Below are positions 39,501 through 49,519 of a DNA stretch of 64,000 bases, in pieces. Location: assembly GCF_000972785.3 (NCBI RefSeq), contig NZ_CP011253.3:3100001-3164000 (forward strand). Reading direction: 5' to 3'. Within the stretch, counting starts at the first letter, position 1; every line of letters begins with the position of its first letter. The notes beneath the pieces were generated by a model, which was not told the DNA's origin, did no database searches, and saw only the letters and a program-made list of their open reading frames with translations. The position numbers and the translations under genes were made by a program. This stretch comes from Pandoraea oxalativorans (GTDB lineage Bacteria > Pseudomonadota > Gammaproteobacteria > Burkholderiales > Burkholderiaceae).

Positions 39501-41909
39501 TTAGTTGATGGACAGCGGCTGTGCCGGCGCGGCAGTCACCGCCGCGACGGTGGCGGCCGCTTCGGCCGAGGCGACGACCTCGTCGATATCCGTATCGACA
39601 TTGCGCTGTTGCGCCTGATAGAGCTTGTAGTACGCCCCTTCGCGGGCGATCAGTTCGTCGTGGTTGCCCACCTCGACGATCTTGCCGCGATCGAGCACCA
39701 CGAGTCGGTCGGCCTTGCGCAGCGTCGACAACCGGTGAGCAATCGCGATGGTCGTGCGTCCCTTGACGAGGTTGTCGAGCGCCTTCTGAATTTCCTTTTC
39801 CGTGGCCGTGTCGACCGAGGACGTCGCCTCGTCGAGAATCAGAATTCTCGGATCGATCAGCAGCGCGCGGGCGATGGACATACGCTGACGTTCGCCGCCC
39901 GACAACGCCTGACCGCGCTCGCCCACGAGCGAGTCGTAGCCGTGCGGCAGACGCAGAATGAACTCGTGCGCATGGGCTGCGCGGGCGGCTGCGACGATCT
40001 CGGCGCGCGTTGCCTCCGGTTTGCCGTACGCGATGTTCTCGGCAATCGTGCCGAAGAACAGGAACGGCTCCTGCAAGACCAGACCGACGTTGCGACGGAA
40101 ATCCGACACGGGCAGCGCGCGAATGTCCACGCCATCGATCTGGATCGAACCCTCCGCCACGTCGTAGAAGCGGCAGATCAGGTTCACCAGCGTGCTCTTG
40201 CCCGAGCCGCTGTGGCCGACCAGACCGATCATCTCGCCCGGCGCAATACGCAGATCCATGCCGCGAATCACCGCGCGGTTGCCGTATCGGAAACCGATGT
40301 CGCGCAGGTCGATAGCGCCCTTCACTTCCTTCAGATGCACCGGATTGACCGGTTCCGGCACGTTCGAGACGTGATCCAGAATGTCGAAGATGCGCTTCGC
40401 GCCGGCGGCGGCCTTTTGCGTGACCGAGACGATGCGGCTCATCGAGTCCAGACGCGTATAGAAACGGCTGATGTACGTGAGGAACGCGGCCAGCACACCG
40501 ACCGTGATTTCGTGTTTCGAGACCTGCCAGATACCGAAGATCCAGACGACCAGCAGCCCCACTTCGGTGAGGAACGTGACCGTCGGCGTGAACAGCGACC
40601 AGACCTTGTTCACCCGGTCGTTGACCATCAAATTGTGGCGGTTGGCTTCCTTGAAGCGCGCGACCTCACGGTTTTCCTGCGCAAACGCCTTGACCACGCG
40701 AATCCCCGGAATCGTGTCGGCGAGCACGTTGGTGATTTCCGACCAGATCCGGTCGACCTTCTCGAAGCCGTGACGCAGGCGGTCGCGCACCAGATGAATC
40801 AGCCACGCGATGAACGGCAGCGGCAAGAGCGTGACCACAGCCAGCCACGGATTGATCGACACCAGAATGACCGCCGTCATGACGATCATCAGCACGTCGG
40901 TCGCGAAGTCCAGCAAATGCAGCGAAAGGAACACGCAGATGCGATCGCTCTCCGAGCCGATACGCGCCATCAGGTCACCCGTGCGCTTGCCGCCGAAATA
41001 CTCCAGCGACAGCCGTAGCAGATGCGAATAAGTCGCTGTGCGCAGATCCGCGCCGATGCGCTCCGACACTTTCGCGAGCAGATACGTGCGCGCCCAGCCA
41101 AGGACCCACGCGACCAGACCCGCCCCCAGCAAACCAGACAGATACATTCCCACCAGGTGGTAATCGATGGGTTGGCCGTTCTGGAACGGGATCAGCACGT
41201 TGTCCATGAGCGGCATCGTCAGATATGGCGGGATCAACGTCGCGCCCGTCGCGCAGAGCGTCAGCAGGAAACCCGCCAACAACTGAAAGCGATACGGCCG
41301 CGCGAAACGCCACAATCGAAGCAATGCCCATGTCGACGGCGGGGCTTCTACCTCAGGATTGCATTGCGGACACTCGTCCACGCCGGGCGGCAGTTCCGCC
41401 TGACAGATCGGGCAAACGCCCACCTCTTCCGCCGCATGCGCCGCCGCGTGACCGGCCACGTGGATATCGCGCTGACGCACGATCGTGTCCATCAACGTGA
41501 GCGCCGCCGGATTGTGGCCGAGGGTGTAACGCCAGTTCACCAGTTTCTGACGCGCATCACACAGTTCCAGCGAGCCAACGCCCGCGTGGTCCGTATGCGT
41601 GAGCGACAGCCCCGCATGGTACGGCCACGATTGCCATGGCGACTGACTCGACCCGCCGTCGCGCCGCGCTTCACGCGCCATCACCCGACGCTCGGTCGCC
41701 ACCACCACACCCTGGGCGAAGTGCAACTGCGCGTCGAGATCGATGGGCATCCAGGCAAGCACCGTCTCCCCGTCGGCCAGTTGCGTGGCGAGATCCGGGT
41801 ACCAGGGTTCGGCGCAGGCGCTCCGGGCGGACGCGGAAGACACAGAAGAGGCTTGCGCGGGTGAATCCGCAGAGGCGTCGGACGGCGTGGCGGCAGAGGT
41901 GTCGGTCAT
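39501..41909 (-). CDS. ABC exporter with N-terminal zinc-ribbon domain, cyanophycin-associated
   Basis: One 802-residue chain joins three parts. Residues 1-195 form a soluble domain ending in a zinc ribbon (CPICQAELPPGVDECPQC, about residues 167-184). Residues 210-500 hold six TM segments of the type I exporter fold. Residues 540-780 form the ATPase with Walker A VGHSGSGKSTLVNL, signature LSGGERQRMSIARAL and Walker B ILILDEATSSVD, all intact. The start MTDTSAATPSDAS at 41909 is preceded by an open frame to 41951. It precedes the DUF1854 gene and is divergent from cphA. As a homodimer it would be a full exporter; the cargo is unknown. Confidence 0.9.
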   Translation of the reverse strand: MTDTSAATPSDASADSPAQASSVSSASARSACAEPWYPDLATQLADGETVLAWMPIDLDAQLHFAQGVVVATERRVMAREARRDGGSSQSPWQSWPYHAGLSLTHTDHAGVGSLELCDARQKLVNWRYTLGHNPAALTLMDTIVRQRDIHVAGHAAAHAAEEVGVCPICQAELPPGVDECPQCNPEVEAPPSTWALLRLWRFARPYRFQLLAGFLLTLCATGATLIPPYLTMPLMDNVLIPFQNGQPIDYHLVGMYLSGLLGAGLVAWVLGWARTYLLAKVSERIGADLRTATYSHLLRLSLEYFGGKRTGDLMARIGSESDRICVFLSLHLLDFATDVLMIVMTAVILVSINPWLAVVTLLPLPFIAWLIHLVRDRLRHGFEKVDRIWSEITNVLADTIPGIRVVKAFAQENREVARFKEANRHNLMVNDRVNKVWSLFTPTVTFLTEVGLLVVWIFGIWQVSKHEITVGVLAAFLTYISRFYTRLDSMSRIVSVTQKAAAGAKRIFDILDHVSNVPEPVNPVHLKEVKGAIDLRDIGFRYGNRAVIRGMDLRIAPGEMIGLVGHSGSGKSTLVNLICRFYDVAEGSIQIDGVDIRALPVSDFRRNVGLVLQEPFLFFGTIAENIAYGKPEATRAEIVAAARAAHAHEFILRLPHGYDSLVGERGQALSGGERQRMSIARALLIDPRILILDEATSSVDTATEKEIQKALDNLVKGRTTIAIAHRLSTLRKADRLVVLDRGKIVEVGNHDELIAREGAYYKLYQAQQRNVDTDIDEVVASAEAAATVAAVTAAPAQPLSIN

Positions 41910-42207
41910 TGATGCGGCAGACGTGTCCTCAAGGGGCGGACATCGAGGCAAACGGAGAAGAATCGACGCGGACTTTCCCTGTCAGGTCCGCAAAATTGCC
42001 GCAAGTATAACCACAGCGACGCTTTTTGCGGCACGGAGTTCCAGCATGACACGGTGCAACATCGAAATATTGTTGCGGGTGTCAACCGTTTACGGAATTT
42101 TTGCGTTAAGCATCCAGTTAACTGAAAGAGCGCGACCGGCTGTGCCGCATGAAATCGGCCTTGCCGGCTTTTGTGTACCAGCCCTGACGCGTGAATTAAA
42201 GCCTTAG

Positions 42208-44850
42208 ATGAAAAAGAAAGACATTGAGATTTTCGATGTCCTGTCGCTGCGCGGACCGAATATGTGGACATATCGGCCGGTGCTCGAGGCATGGGTCGAT
42301 ATTGGGGAATTGGAAGAGTTCCCATCCAACAAGATCCCGGGGTTCCCCGAACGGCTGTCCGAATGGTTGCCGACGCTCATCGAACACCGCTGCAGCATCG
42401 GCGAGCGCGGCGGCTTCCTTCAGCGGCTTCGCGAAGGCACGTGGCCCGGCCACATCCTGGAGCACGTCACGCTCGAACTTCAGAACCTCGCCGGCATGCC
42501 CGGTGGCTTCGGCAAGGCACGCGAGACCCCGATTTCGGGCGTCTACAAGGTAATCGTGCGCGCCTGGCATGAAGACGTGACCCGCGCCGCCCTGTTTGCG
42601 GCCCGCGATCTGGTCATGGCCGCCATCGAAGACCGGCCTTACGACGTCGAAGCCGCCGTCGAAGAATTGCGCGGTCTGATCGACAAACACTGTCTCGGCC
42701 CGAGCACGGCCTGCATCGTCGACGCCGCCGACGACCGCGACATCCCCCATCTGCGTCTGTCCGACGGCAATCTGGTGCAACTGGGTTACGGCGCGGCCGC
42801 CCGTCGCATCTGGACGGCCGAGACCGACCGCACCCCCGCCATCGCGGAGAGCATCTCGCGCGACAAGGACCTGACCAAGCAACTGCTCGAATCGTGCGGC
42901 GTGCCCGTGCCGGAAGGCCGTCTGGTCGACAGCGCACAAGACGCCTGGGAAGCCGCCGAGGACATCGGCCTGCCCGTGGTCGTCAAGCCCTACGACGGCA
43001 ATCACGGTCGTGGCGTGTTCATCAATCTCACCACGCGAGAAGAAGTCACGACCGCGTTCGGCGTGGCCCTCGAAGAAGGCAACGGCGTGATCGTCGAGCG
43101 CTTCGTTACGGGTCTCGAGCATCGCCTGCTGGTCGTGGGCGGTCGCGTCGTCGCCGCGGCGATGGGCGAAATGGCCTCCGTGACCGGCGATGGCGAGCAC
43201 ACCGTCTCGGAACTCATCGAGCTACAGATCAACAGCGATCCGCGTCGCGGCAGCGCCGAAGACCAGCCGCTCAATCGCGTGCGCATCGATTCGTCGGCGC
43301 GCCTCGAACTGAAGCGTCAGGGTTTCGACGCCGACGCCGTGCCGCCGGAAGGCAAGAACGTCCTGATTCAGCGTAACGGCAACGTCGCCTTCGACGTGAC
43401 CGACCGCGTTCACCCGAGCGTGGCCGCCCATGCTTCGCTGGCCGCTCGTATCGTGGGTCTGGACATCGCTGGCGTGGATCTGGTCGCCGAAGACATTTCC
43501 CGTCCGCTCGCGGAACAGCGCGGCGCCATCGTGGAAGTCAACGCCGGTCCCGGCCTGCTCATGCACCTGAAACCGGCCGACGGCGCACCGCGTCCGGTCG
43601 GCCGCGCCATCGTCGACCATCTGTTCCCCGATGGCCACGCGGGCCGCATTCCGGTCGTCGGCATTACCGGCACGAACGGCAAGACGGTCACGGCACGCCT
43701 GCTCACACACCTGCTGCAACTGGCGGGCGAACATACGGGTCTCGCGTGCAGCGACGGCCTGTTCCTCGACAAGCGTCTGGTGCAAGGCGGCGACCGCGCC
43801 AACTGGGACGCCGCGAACCGCGTACTGATGAACGCCAGCGTGACCGCTGCCGTCTTTGAAAACGACAGCACCGCCATTCTGTCCGAGGGCCTTGCCTACG
43901 ACCGTTGTCAGGTCGGCATCGTCACGAACATCGACCGCCCGGACCATCTCGGCCACAACTTCGTCGAAGACGTCGAGCGCATGTTCAGCGTGCTGCGTAC
44001 GCAAGTCGATGTCGTGCTGCCCGACGGCGTAGCGGTCCTCAATGCCCGCGACCCGCTGGTCGTGGAGATGGCCGAGCTGTGCGACGGCGACGTGATCTTC
44101 TTCGGTCTGGACGAGCAACTGCCCGCCATCGTGGCGCACCGCGCCGCAGGTAAGCGCGCAGTTTTCGTGCGCGATGGTCACGTGATCCTCGCGACGGGCA
44201 CGGAAGAAGCGGCCATCGGCGCCACGGCCAACATGCCGCTGACCTATGCCGGACGTGTTGCCTTCCAGGTCGAGAACGTGCTGGCCGCCGTGGCCGCCGC
44301 GTGGTCGATGGGCGTGGCGCTGGATATCCTGCGCACCGGCGTGACGACGTTCGACGTCGGTCAGGTCGATGCCCCGGGCCGCTTCACGCTGTTCGAGAAG
44401 CAAGGCGCAACGGTGATCGTCGACGACGCGCATAACGCCCCTGCCCTCACCGCACTGGCTGCCGCCCTTGCCACCCTGCCCGCAGAGCGCCGCACGGTGG
44501 TCTACGGCCCGGGCGCGGACCGCATGGACGAAGACCTTCAGGCCGAAGGCAAGCTGCTGGCGCAGACGTTCGAGCGCGTGGTGCTGTGCGACGATCTGAG
44601 TGATCTGGGTACCGCCCGCAAACGCGCGTCGTCCGAGTCGCGCGCTCAGTTGCGCGCAGGCATCGACGCCGCCGGTCGCAAGGTTCAGGTGACGGACGCC
44701 CGCGAACGCCGTGCCGCCGCCGAGGCCGCGCTGGCCCAGCTCACGAGCGGCGATCTGCTCGTGTTGCAGGCCGACGAAGGCGGTGCGGCCGCGATGCTCG
44801 ATCTCGTCCATTTGTGGATGGGTCAGCCGATGCGCGCACTCGCTGCTTGA
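42208..44850 (+). CDS. cphA: Cyanophycin synthetase with HxxEH N domain
   Basis: Cyanophycin synthetase builds multi-Arg-poly-Asp from Asp and Arg using ATP. The N domain (residues 1-160) holds HRCSIGERGGFLQRLREGTW and GHILEHVTLE, where His82-x-x-Glu85-His86 is the HxxEH motif reported for the primer-making peptidase site of CphA1. The ATP-grasp domain follows (VVVKPYDGNHGRGVF near 257; VEVNAGPGLLMHLKP near 443). The Mur-ligase-like part has its P-loop at VVGITGTNGKTVTA near 486, but later motifs deviate: FENDSTAILSEG replaces the usual ETARGG wording, and DDAHNAPALTAL replaces DYGHNP. It precedes a second synthetase gene by 180 bases. Confidence 0.93.
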   Translation: MKKKDIEIFDVLSLRGPNMWTYRPVLEAWVDIGELEEFPSNKIPGFPERLSEWLPTLIEHRCSIGERGGFLQRLREGTWPGHILEHVTLELQNLAGMPGGFGKARETPISGVYKVIVRAWHEDVTRAALFAARDLVMAAIEDRPYDVEAAVEELRGLIDKHCLGPSTACIVDAADDRDIPHLRLSDGNLVQLGYGAAARRIWTAETDRTPAIAESISRDKDLTKQLLESCGVPVPEGRLVDSAQDAWEAAEDIGLPVVVKPYDGNHGRGVFINLTTREEVTTAFGVALEEGNGVIVERFVTGLEHRLLVVGGRVVAAAMGEMASVTGDGEHTVSELIELQINSDPRRGSAEDQPLNRVRIDSSARLELKRQGFDADAVPPEGKNVLIQRNGNVAFDVTDRVHPSVAAHASLAARIVGLDIAGVDLVAEDISRPLAEQRGAIVEVNAGPGLLMHLKPADGAPRPVGRAIVDHLFPDGHAGRIPVVGITGTNGKTVTARLLTHLLQLAGEHTGLACSDGLFLDKRLVQGGDRANWDAANRVLMNASVTAAVFENDSTAILSEGLAYDRCQVGIVTNIDRPDHLGHNFVEDVERMFSVLRTQVDVVLPDGVAVLNARDPLVVEMAELCDGDVIFFGLDEQLPAIVAHRAAGKRAVFVRDGHVILATGTEEAAIGATANMPLTYAGRVAFQVENVLAAVAAAWSMGVALDILRTGVTTFDVGQVDAPGRFTLFEKQGATVIVDDAHNAPALTALAAALATLPAERRTVVYGPGADRMDEDLQAEGKLLAQTFERVVLCDDLSDLGTARKRASSESRAQLRAGIDAAGRKVQVTDARERRAAAEAALAQLTSGDLLVLQADEGGAAAMLDLVHLWMGQPMRALAA

Positions 44851-45030
44851 GCCACCGAGGCACTGCGGCACAGAAAGTTGAATGACGAGCGGCGCGCGGC
44901 AGGCACCTCTGCCACCGCCCTCGCTATATAGATAGTCACCAGATACCTAGCCACAGTCGTTTTTCTCGCCACGCATCTGCCATATTGAGATATACAGGGA
45001 CGCGAAGTGGACAGACAGGGATTGCAATTT

Positions 45031-47610
45031 ATGGAAGTCTCCCGCATCCGCGCATTGCGCGGGCCGAACCTCTGGAGCCGTCACACCGCCATCGAGGCGA
45101 TCGTGACGTGCACCGATCTGGAATACTCGATCGGCAATCTGGCCGGTTTCGAGGCCCGACTGCGCGCACGCTTCCCCGAGTTGCCCGCGCTCACGCCCGA
45201 CGCTGAAGAGCGCTCGGTCTCGCTGGCCGACGCGCTGGCGACCACGGCGCTACATCTGCAAGCCGCCGCCGGTTGCCCGGTGACCTTCAGTCAAACGACG
45301 CAAACCATCGAGCCGGGCACGTTCCAGGTGGTGGTGCAATACAGCGAAGAACCGGTGGGACGTCTTGCCTTCGACCTGGCGCAGCAACTGATTCACGCCG
45401 CCCTCGAAGACGGCCCGTTCGATCTGGCCGACGCCCTCTACCGCTTGCGCGATCTGGATGAAGACGTGCGCCTCGGCCCGTCGACCGGCTCGATCGTCTA
45501 TGCCGCCGTCGCGCGTGGCATTCCGTATCGCCGTCTGACCGAAGGGTCGATGGTGCAATTCGGCTGGGGCAGCAAGCAACGCCGCATTCAGGCCGCCGAG
45601 ACCGACCGCACGTCGGCCGTGGCCGAGTCGATTGCGCAGGACAAGGATCTCACCAAGACGCTGCTGCACGCGGCCGGTGTACCGGTGCCGCTGGGCGGTA
45701 CGGTGCGCGACATCGAAGACGCGTGGAAGTTGGTACAGGAAATCGACGCGCCAGTCGTGGTCAAGCCGCGCGACGGCAATCAGGGCAAGGGCGTGGCGGT
45801 ACGTCTGCGCACGCGCGAAGAAATCGAGAAGGCGTTCGAAGCCGCGCAGGACATCAGTCGCGACGTCATCATCGAGCGCTACATTCCGGGTCATGATTTC
45901 CGTCTGCTGGTCATCGGCAACAAGCTGGTCGCCGCAGCCCGCCGCGATCCGCCGCAAGTCACCGGCGACGGCGTGCACACTGTGCGTGAGCTGGTCGAGA
46001 CGGTGAACGCCGACCCGCGCCGCGGCGAAGGTCACGCCACGTCGCTGACCAAGATTCGATTCGACGACATCGCGCTGGCAACGCTCGCCAAGCAAGGCTT
46101 GAATGCGGACTCCGTGCCGGAAGCCGGTGTGCGCATCGTCCTGCGCAACAACGCCAACCTGTCGACGGGCGGCACCGCCACCGACGTGACGGACGACGTC
46201 CACCCCGAAATCGCCGCGCGCGCCGTTGCGGCCGCACAGCAGGTCGGTCTGGACATCGCCGGCGTCGACGCCGTGTGCGAAACCGTCATCAAGCCGTTCG
46301 AGGATCAGGCAGGCGGCATTGTAGAAGTCAACGCCGCGCCGGGCCTGCGCATGCACCTTCAGCCGTCGTACGGCAAAGGACGTGCGGTCGGCGAAGCCAT
46401 CGTCTCGACCATGTTCGAAGACGGCGACGACGGTCGCATCCCCCTCGTGGCTGTCTCGGGCACGAACGGCAAGACCACCACGGTTCGCCTGATTGCCCAC
46501 CTAATCGGGCAACAAGGTCTGCGTGTCGGCATGACCGGCACAGACGGCATCTATATCAGCGGTCAGCGTATCGATACCGGCGATTGCAGCGGCCCGCGCA
46601 GCGCGCGCAATGTGCTGATGCATCCGGACGTCGATGCTGCCGTGTTCGAAACGGCGCGTGGCGGACTGCTGCGTGAAGGTCTCGCGTACGATCGTTGCGA
46701 CGTCGCCGTGGTGACCAACATCGGCATGGGCGACCACCTCGGCTTGTCGTACATCAACACGGTCGAAGACCTCGCCGTGCTCAAGAGCGTGATCGTGCGC
46801 AACGTCGCGCCGCGCGGCATGGCCGTGCTCAATGCCGCCGACCCGATGGTCGCGCGCATGGCCGACGCCTGCCCGGGCGACGTGACTTACTTCACGGCCG
46901 ACGCCACGCATCCGGTGCTCGCCACGCACCGCGCCAAGGGCAAGCGCGTGGTCTATGTCGACGGCGCTCACATCGTGACGGCGCACGGCAGCGAAGAAAC
47001 CCGCTATGCGCTGGCGGCGATTCCGCTCACGCGCAACGGCGCCATCGGCTTCCAGGTCGAGAACGCAATGGCCGCCATCGGTGCCGCATGGGCGTTGCAT
47101 ATCGACGCAGCCACGATTCGCGCCGGTCTTGCGACCTTCGTGAACGATGCTGGTACGGCCCCTGGCCGCTTCAACGTGTTCGATTACAAGGGCGCGACGG
47201 TGATTGCCGATTACGGCCATAACCCGGACGCCATTGCCGCACTCACGCAGGCCATCGAAACCATGCCGGCGCGCCGTCGCTCGGTGGTGATTTCGGGTGC
47301 CGGAGACCGTCGCGACGAAGACATTCGCCGTCAGACGGAAATCCTGGGGGGCGCGTTCGACGACGTGCTGCTTTATCAGGACCAGTGCCAGCGTGGTCGG
47401 GAAGACGGCGAAGTCATCCGGTTGCTGCGTGAAGGACTGGTCGACGCACGCCGCACGAGCTACGTCGACGAGATCAACGGCGAGTTCATCGCCATCGACA
47501 CGGCCCTCGCCCGCCTGCAACCCGGCGACCTGTGCCTGATCCTCATCGACCAGGTGGACGAAGCGCTGGCACACATCGCGCAGCGCGTGACAGAGGCTGG
47601 CGCACGCTAG
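45031..47610 (+). CDS. cphA2: Second cyanophycin synthetase, N domain without HxxEH
   Basis: This 859-residue paralogue keeps all three parts. Its Mur-ligase region is consensus: VAVSGTNGKTTTVRLIAHL near residue 475, FETARGGLLREGLAYDRC, DYGHNPDAIAALT and GAGDRRDEDIRRQ. The ATP-grasp part is also intact (VVVKPRDGNQGKGVAV; VEVNAAPGLRMHLQP). The N domain has drifted: the segment that aligns with HxxEH reads DALATTALHLQAAAG, so all three catalytic positions are lost. The ATG at 45031 (MEVSRIRALRGPNLWSRH) is preferred over GTG 45007. It is probably co-transcribed with cphA. The symbol marks the second copy only and does not claim identity with cyanobacterial CphA2. Confidence 0.9.
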   Translation: MEVSRIRALRGPNLWSRHTAIEAIVTCTDLEYSIGNLAGFEARLRARFPELPALTPDAEERSVSLADALATTALHLQAAAGCPVTFSQTTQTIEPGTFQVVVQYSEEPVGRLAFDLAQQLIHAALEDGPFDLADALYRLRDLDEDVRLGPSTGSIVYAAVARGIPYRRLTEGSMVQFGWGSKQRRIQAAETDRTSAVAESIAQDKDLTKTLLHAAGVPVPLGGTVRDIEDAWKLVQEIDAPVVVKPRDGNQGKGVAVRLRTREEIEKAFEAAQDISRDVIIERYIPGHDFRLLVIGNKLVAAARRDPPQVTGDGVHTVRELVETVNADPRRGEGHATSLTKIRFDDIALATLAKQGLNADSVPEAGVRIVLRNNANLSTGGTATDVTDDVHPEIAARAVAAAQQVGLDIAGVDAVCETVIKPFEDQAGGIVEVNAAPGLRMHLQPSYGKGRAVGEAIVSTMFEDGDDGRIPLVAVSGTNGKTTTVRLIAHLIGQQGLRVGMTGTDGIYISGQRIDTGDCSGPRSARNVLMHPDVDAAVFETARGGLLREGLAYDRCDVAVVTNIGMGDHLGLSYINTVEDLAVLKSVIVRNVAPRGMAVLNAADPMVARMADACPGDVTYFTADATHPVLATHRAKGKRVVYVDGAHIVTAHGSEETRYALAAIPLTRNGAIGFQVENAMAAIGAAWALHIDAATIRAGLATFVNDAGTAPGRFNVFDYKGATVIADYGHNPDAIAALTQAIETMPARRRSVVISGAGDRRDEDIRRQTEILGGAFDDVLLYQDQCQRGREDGEVIRLLREGLVDARRTSYVDEINGEFIAIDTALARLQPGDLCLILIDQVDEALAHIAQRVTEAGAR

Positions 47611-47728
47611 GCGATTACGGGGAAGCGCCTGGCTACGGAATCTCCGTGCCAGGTGCTGACAGGCTTGGCGAGATTACCCCCGCATTCTCATCGCTGCGGC
47701 ATGACCGCACGGGCGCGATATCAAAAGG

Positions 47729-49519
47729 TCACAGTCTCGTCCATTCGGACGTGACGCTAGCTTCCGAGTCGGGTGTAGCCTCGGGCATATCGGAACCTGC
47801 CCCGGCCGTCGCGGCCGTCAACATGTCGAGCGCATCGATACCGTCGATGAAATCCGACGCAGTCAATGGTTGTCGCAGATAGGGGTGAGGACTCCCACGC
47901 GAGATCAGCGCATGCCGCGTGGCGCTGGTCATCAGTTCATAGACTTGATGGGATGCCGTGGATAGCCCTCTGCGCAACAATAGCCACTCGGTCGGCGCCT
48001 GTTTGTCGAACGCCTCAGCCGAGATCGTGTCGCTGTGGTCTTCGAATAGAATGCGATAACCATCGCCCTGAAGGCCCTCCGGCGTGAAGCGATGCAGCCT
48101 CGCGTCGATGGCCGTGCGGATCAGGGAGGGAATACTCTCGTCGAACGCAGACAGGCCAACTGCGGCGAACGCCGCTTCCGCCTTCGCCACATGATCCGCC
48201 AGCAGGGACTCAAGGGTCGCAGCATTCACGCTGGCATCCTGCTCGAGGACTTCAAGACGGGTAAAGACAAGTTCATGGACCATGGCGGCACTGATGTGAA
48301 ATCCACGCCCGGCGAAGACCTCCGCGCAGCGCGCACCCAACTTGCTCACGGCTCGGAAGTCGCTTCCATATATCTCGATGGCGTGGGCAAGCGCCGTCAC
48401 CATCGGGGTAAATGTCCCGCAAGCCGATAGTTTTTCCGCAGCACTCGCGTAATTTCCCGCGGCCATCGGACGATCTCCGGCCACCGCAAAAATCCTCGCC
48501 GCAGCCAAATACTGTTCGGCAGCCAGACGCGGTTGCGCCGCCCGGTCGTAGTGAAATGCCGCGCGGTGGCGATCGACGCCGGCGCGCAAGCCATTGGCCC
48601 TTCGAACATCCTCACCGGACGCGAGCAGCGCCCGCGCGATCTCGTCCGAACGCGGGTCTTCCGACGGCGACGTTTGTGCGCGTATCGTCGCGATCGCCTG
48701 CCTCGACTGGCCTGCGCGAAGGTCATCCCCCACCCAATGGAAGAACCGTGCCAGCGACTCTCTTTCGGCCAGCGAACCGGTGACCTGCGAGAGTCCGTCG
48801 TGTGCCGCGCAGGCGACGCTATGCACCGTCTCCGGGTCAAGTCCGGGCAGCAGGCGGCCATGGGCCCCGAGCGCCGCGCCGATGATGCGCAAGCTGGCCA
48901 ACGCATGGTCCTGCGCGAGCGTCGGCATCGCGTCCAGCAACGTGGTGCCAGGCGGCGTTCCGTCGGGTCGCGCAAGCAGCAACTGCGTGACCTCAGCCTG
49001 TGTCAGATTCAACCCCGGGTGCGAAAACCCGGCGTCCATCAGCGAGAGACGGAAGTCCGTACCAGGAATACCGATTGCGATAAAGCCGCCTTGCATCAAG
49101 TGCACCCCGGTGTCTTCGGCGTGCGACCAGCGACTGACGATTTCCTCGCGAACATGCGGTCTTAACGCGCTACAAAGTTGTATGGCGACGGTATCGAGTT
49201 GCGCCGCCGACATCTTGCGACGAACGTGTTCGGCGCCAACCGGCGTCGTGCAAACGTGATTGCGCACGAGGCGCTTGACGAACGCCGAACGGTCGACGTC
49301 ACGCGCAAAGCAGCGCTTGATGAGGGGCCAGCCATCGTTCGCGGTGAACGCGGCGTCGACCCGCTCAATCGCTCTGGTGAGTTCGGCCGAGCCTGGAGAA
49401 CAGTCTTGCAGGCGATCCTGCAAGGTGTTCATCGCCTGCGTGAGATGCGCCGACGACGATTCGCGATTCCGGCATGGGTGGAGCGCGCTTCTGAGCGCCT
49501 GAATAGCGTCGGCGATCAT
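47729..49519 (-). CDS. Unrecognised 596-residue protein with TPR-like middle
   Basis: I do not recognise this protein. It has no signal peptide or TM segment. The AAGGGG ribosome binding site 4 bases before ATG 49519 supports the start. Residues about 330-400 are helical and repetitive: FHYDRAAQPRLAAEQYLAAA, RIFAVAGDRPMAAGNYASAA, EKLSACGTFTPMVTALAHAI, which resembles TPR or SNAP-like repeats. The first ~120 residues are helical with several cysteines, and the C-terminus is acidic/Ser-rich. It is on the opposite strand to its right-hand cyanophycin neighbours and has no obvious partner. A host-interaction or scaffolding role would be speculation. Confidence 0.7.
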   Translation of the reverse strand: MIADAIQALRSALHPCRNRESSSAHLTQAMNTLQDRLQDCSPGSAELTRAIERVDAAFTANDGWPLIKRCFARDVDRSAFVKRLVRNHVCTTPVGAEHVRRKMSAAQLDTVAIQLCSALRPHVREEIVSRWSHAEDTGVHLMQGGFIAIGIPGTDFRLSLMDAGFSHPGLNLTQAEVTQLLLARPDGTPPGTTLLDAMPTLAQDHALASLRIIGAALGAHGRLLPGLDPETVHSVACAAHDGLSQVTGSLAERESLARFFHWVGDDLRAGQSRQAIATIRAQTSPSEDPRSDEIARALLASGEDVRRANGLRAGVDRHRAAFHYDRAAQPRLAAEQYLAAARIFAVAGDRPMAAGNYASAAEKLSACGTFTPMVTALAHAIEIYGSDFRAVSKLGARCAEVFAGRGFHISAAMVHELVFTRLEVLEQDASVNAATLESLLADHVAKAEAAFAAVGLSAFDESIPSLIRTAIDARLHRFTPEGLQGDGYRILFEDHSDTISAEAFDKQAPTEWLLLRRGLSTASHQVYELMTSATRHALISRGSPHPYLRQPLTASDFIDGIDALDMLTAATAGAGSDMPEATPDSEASVTSEWTRL

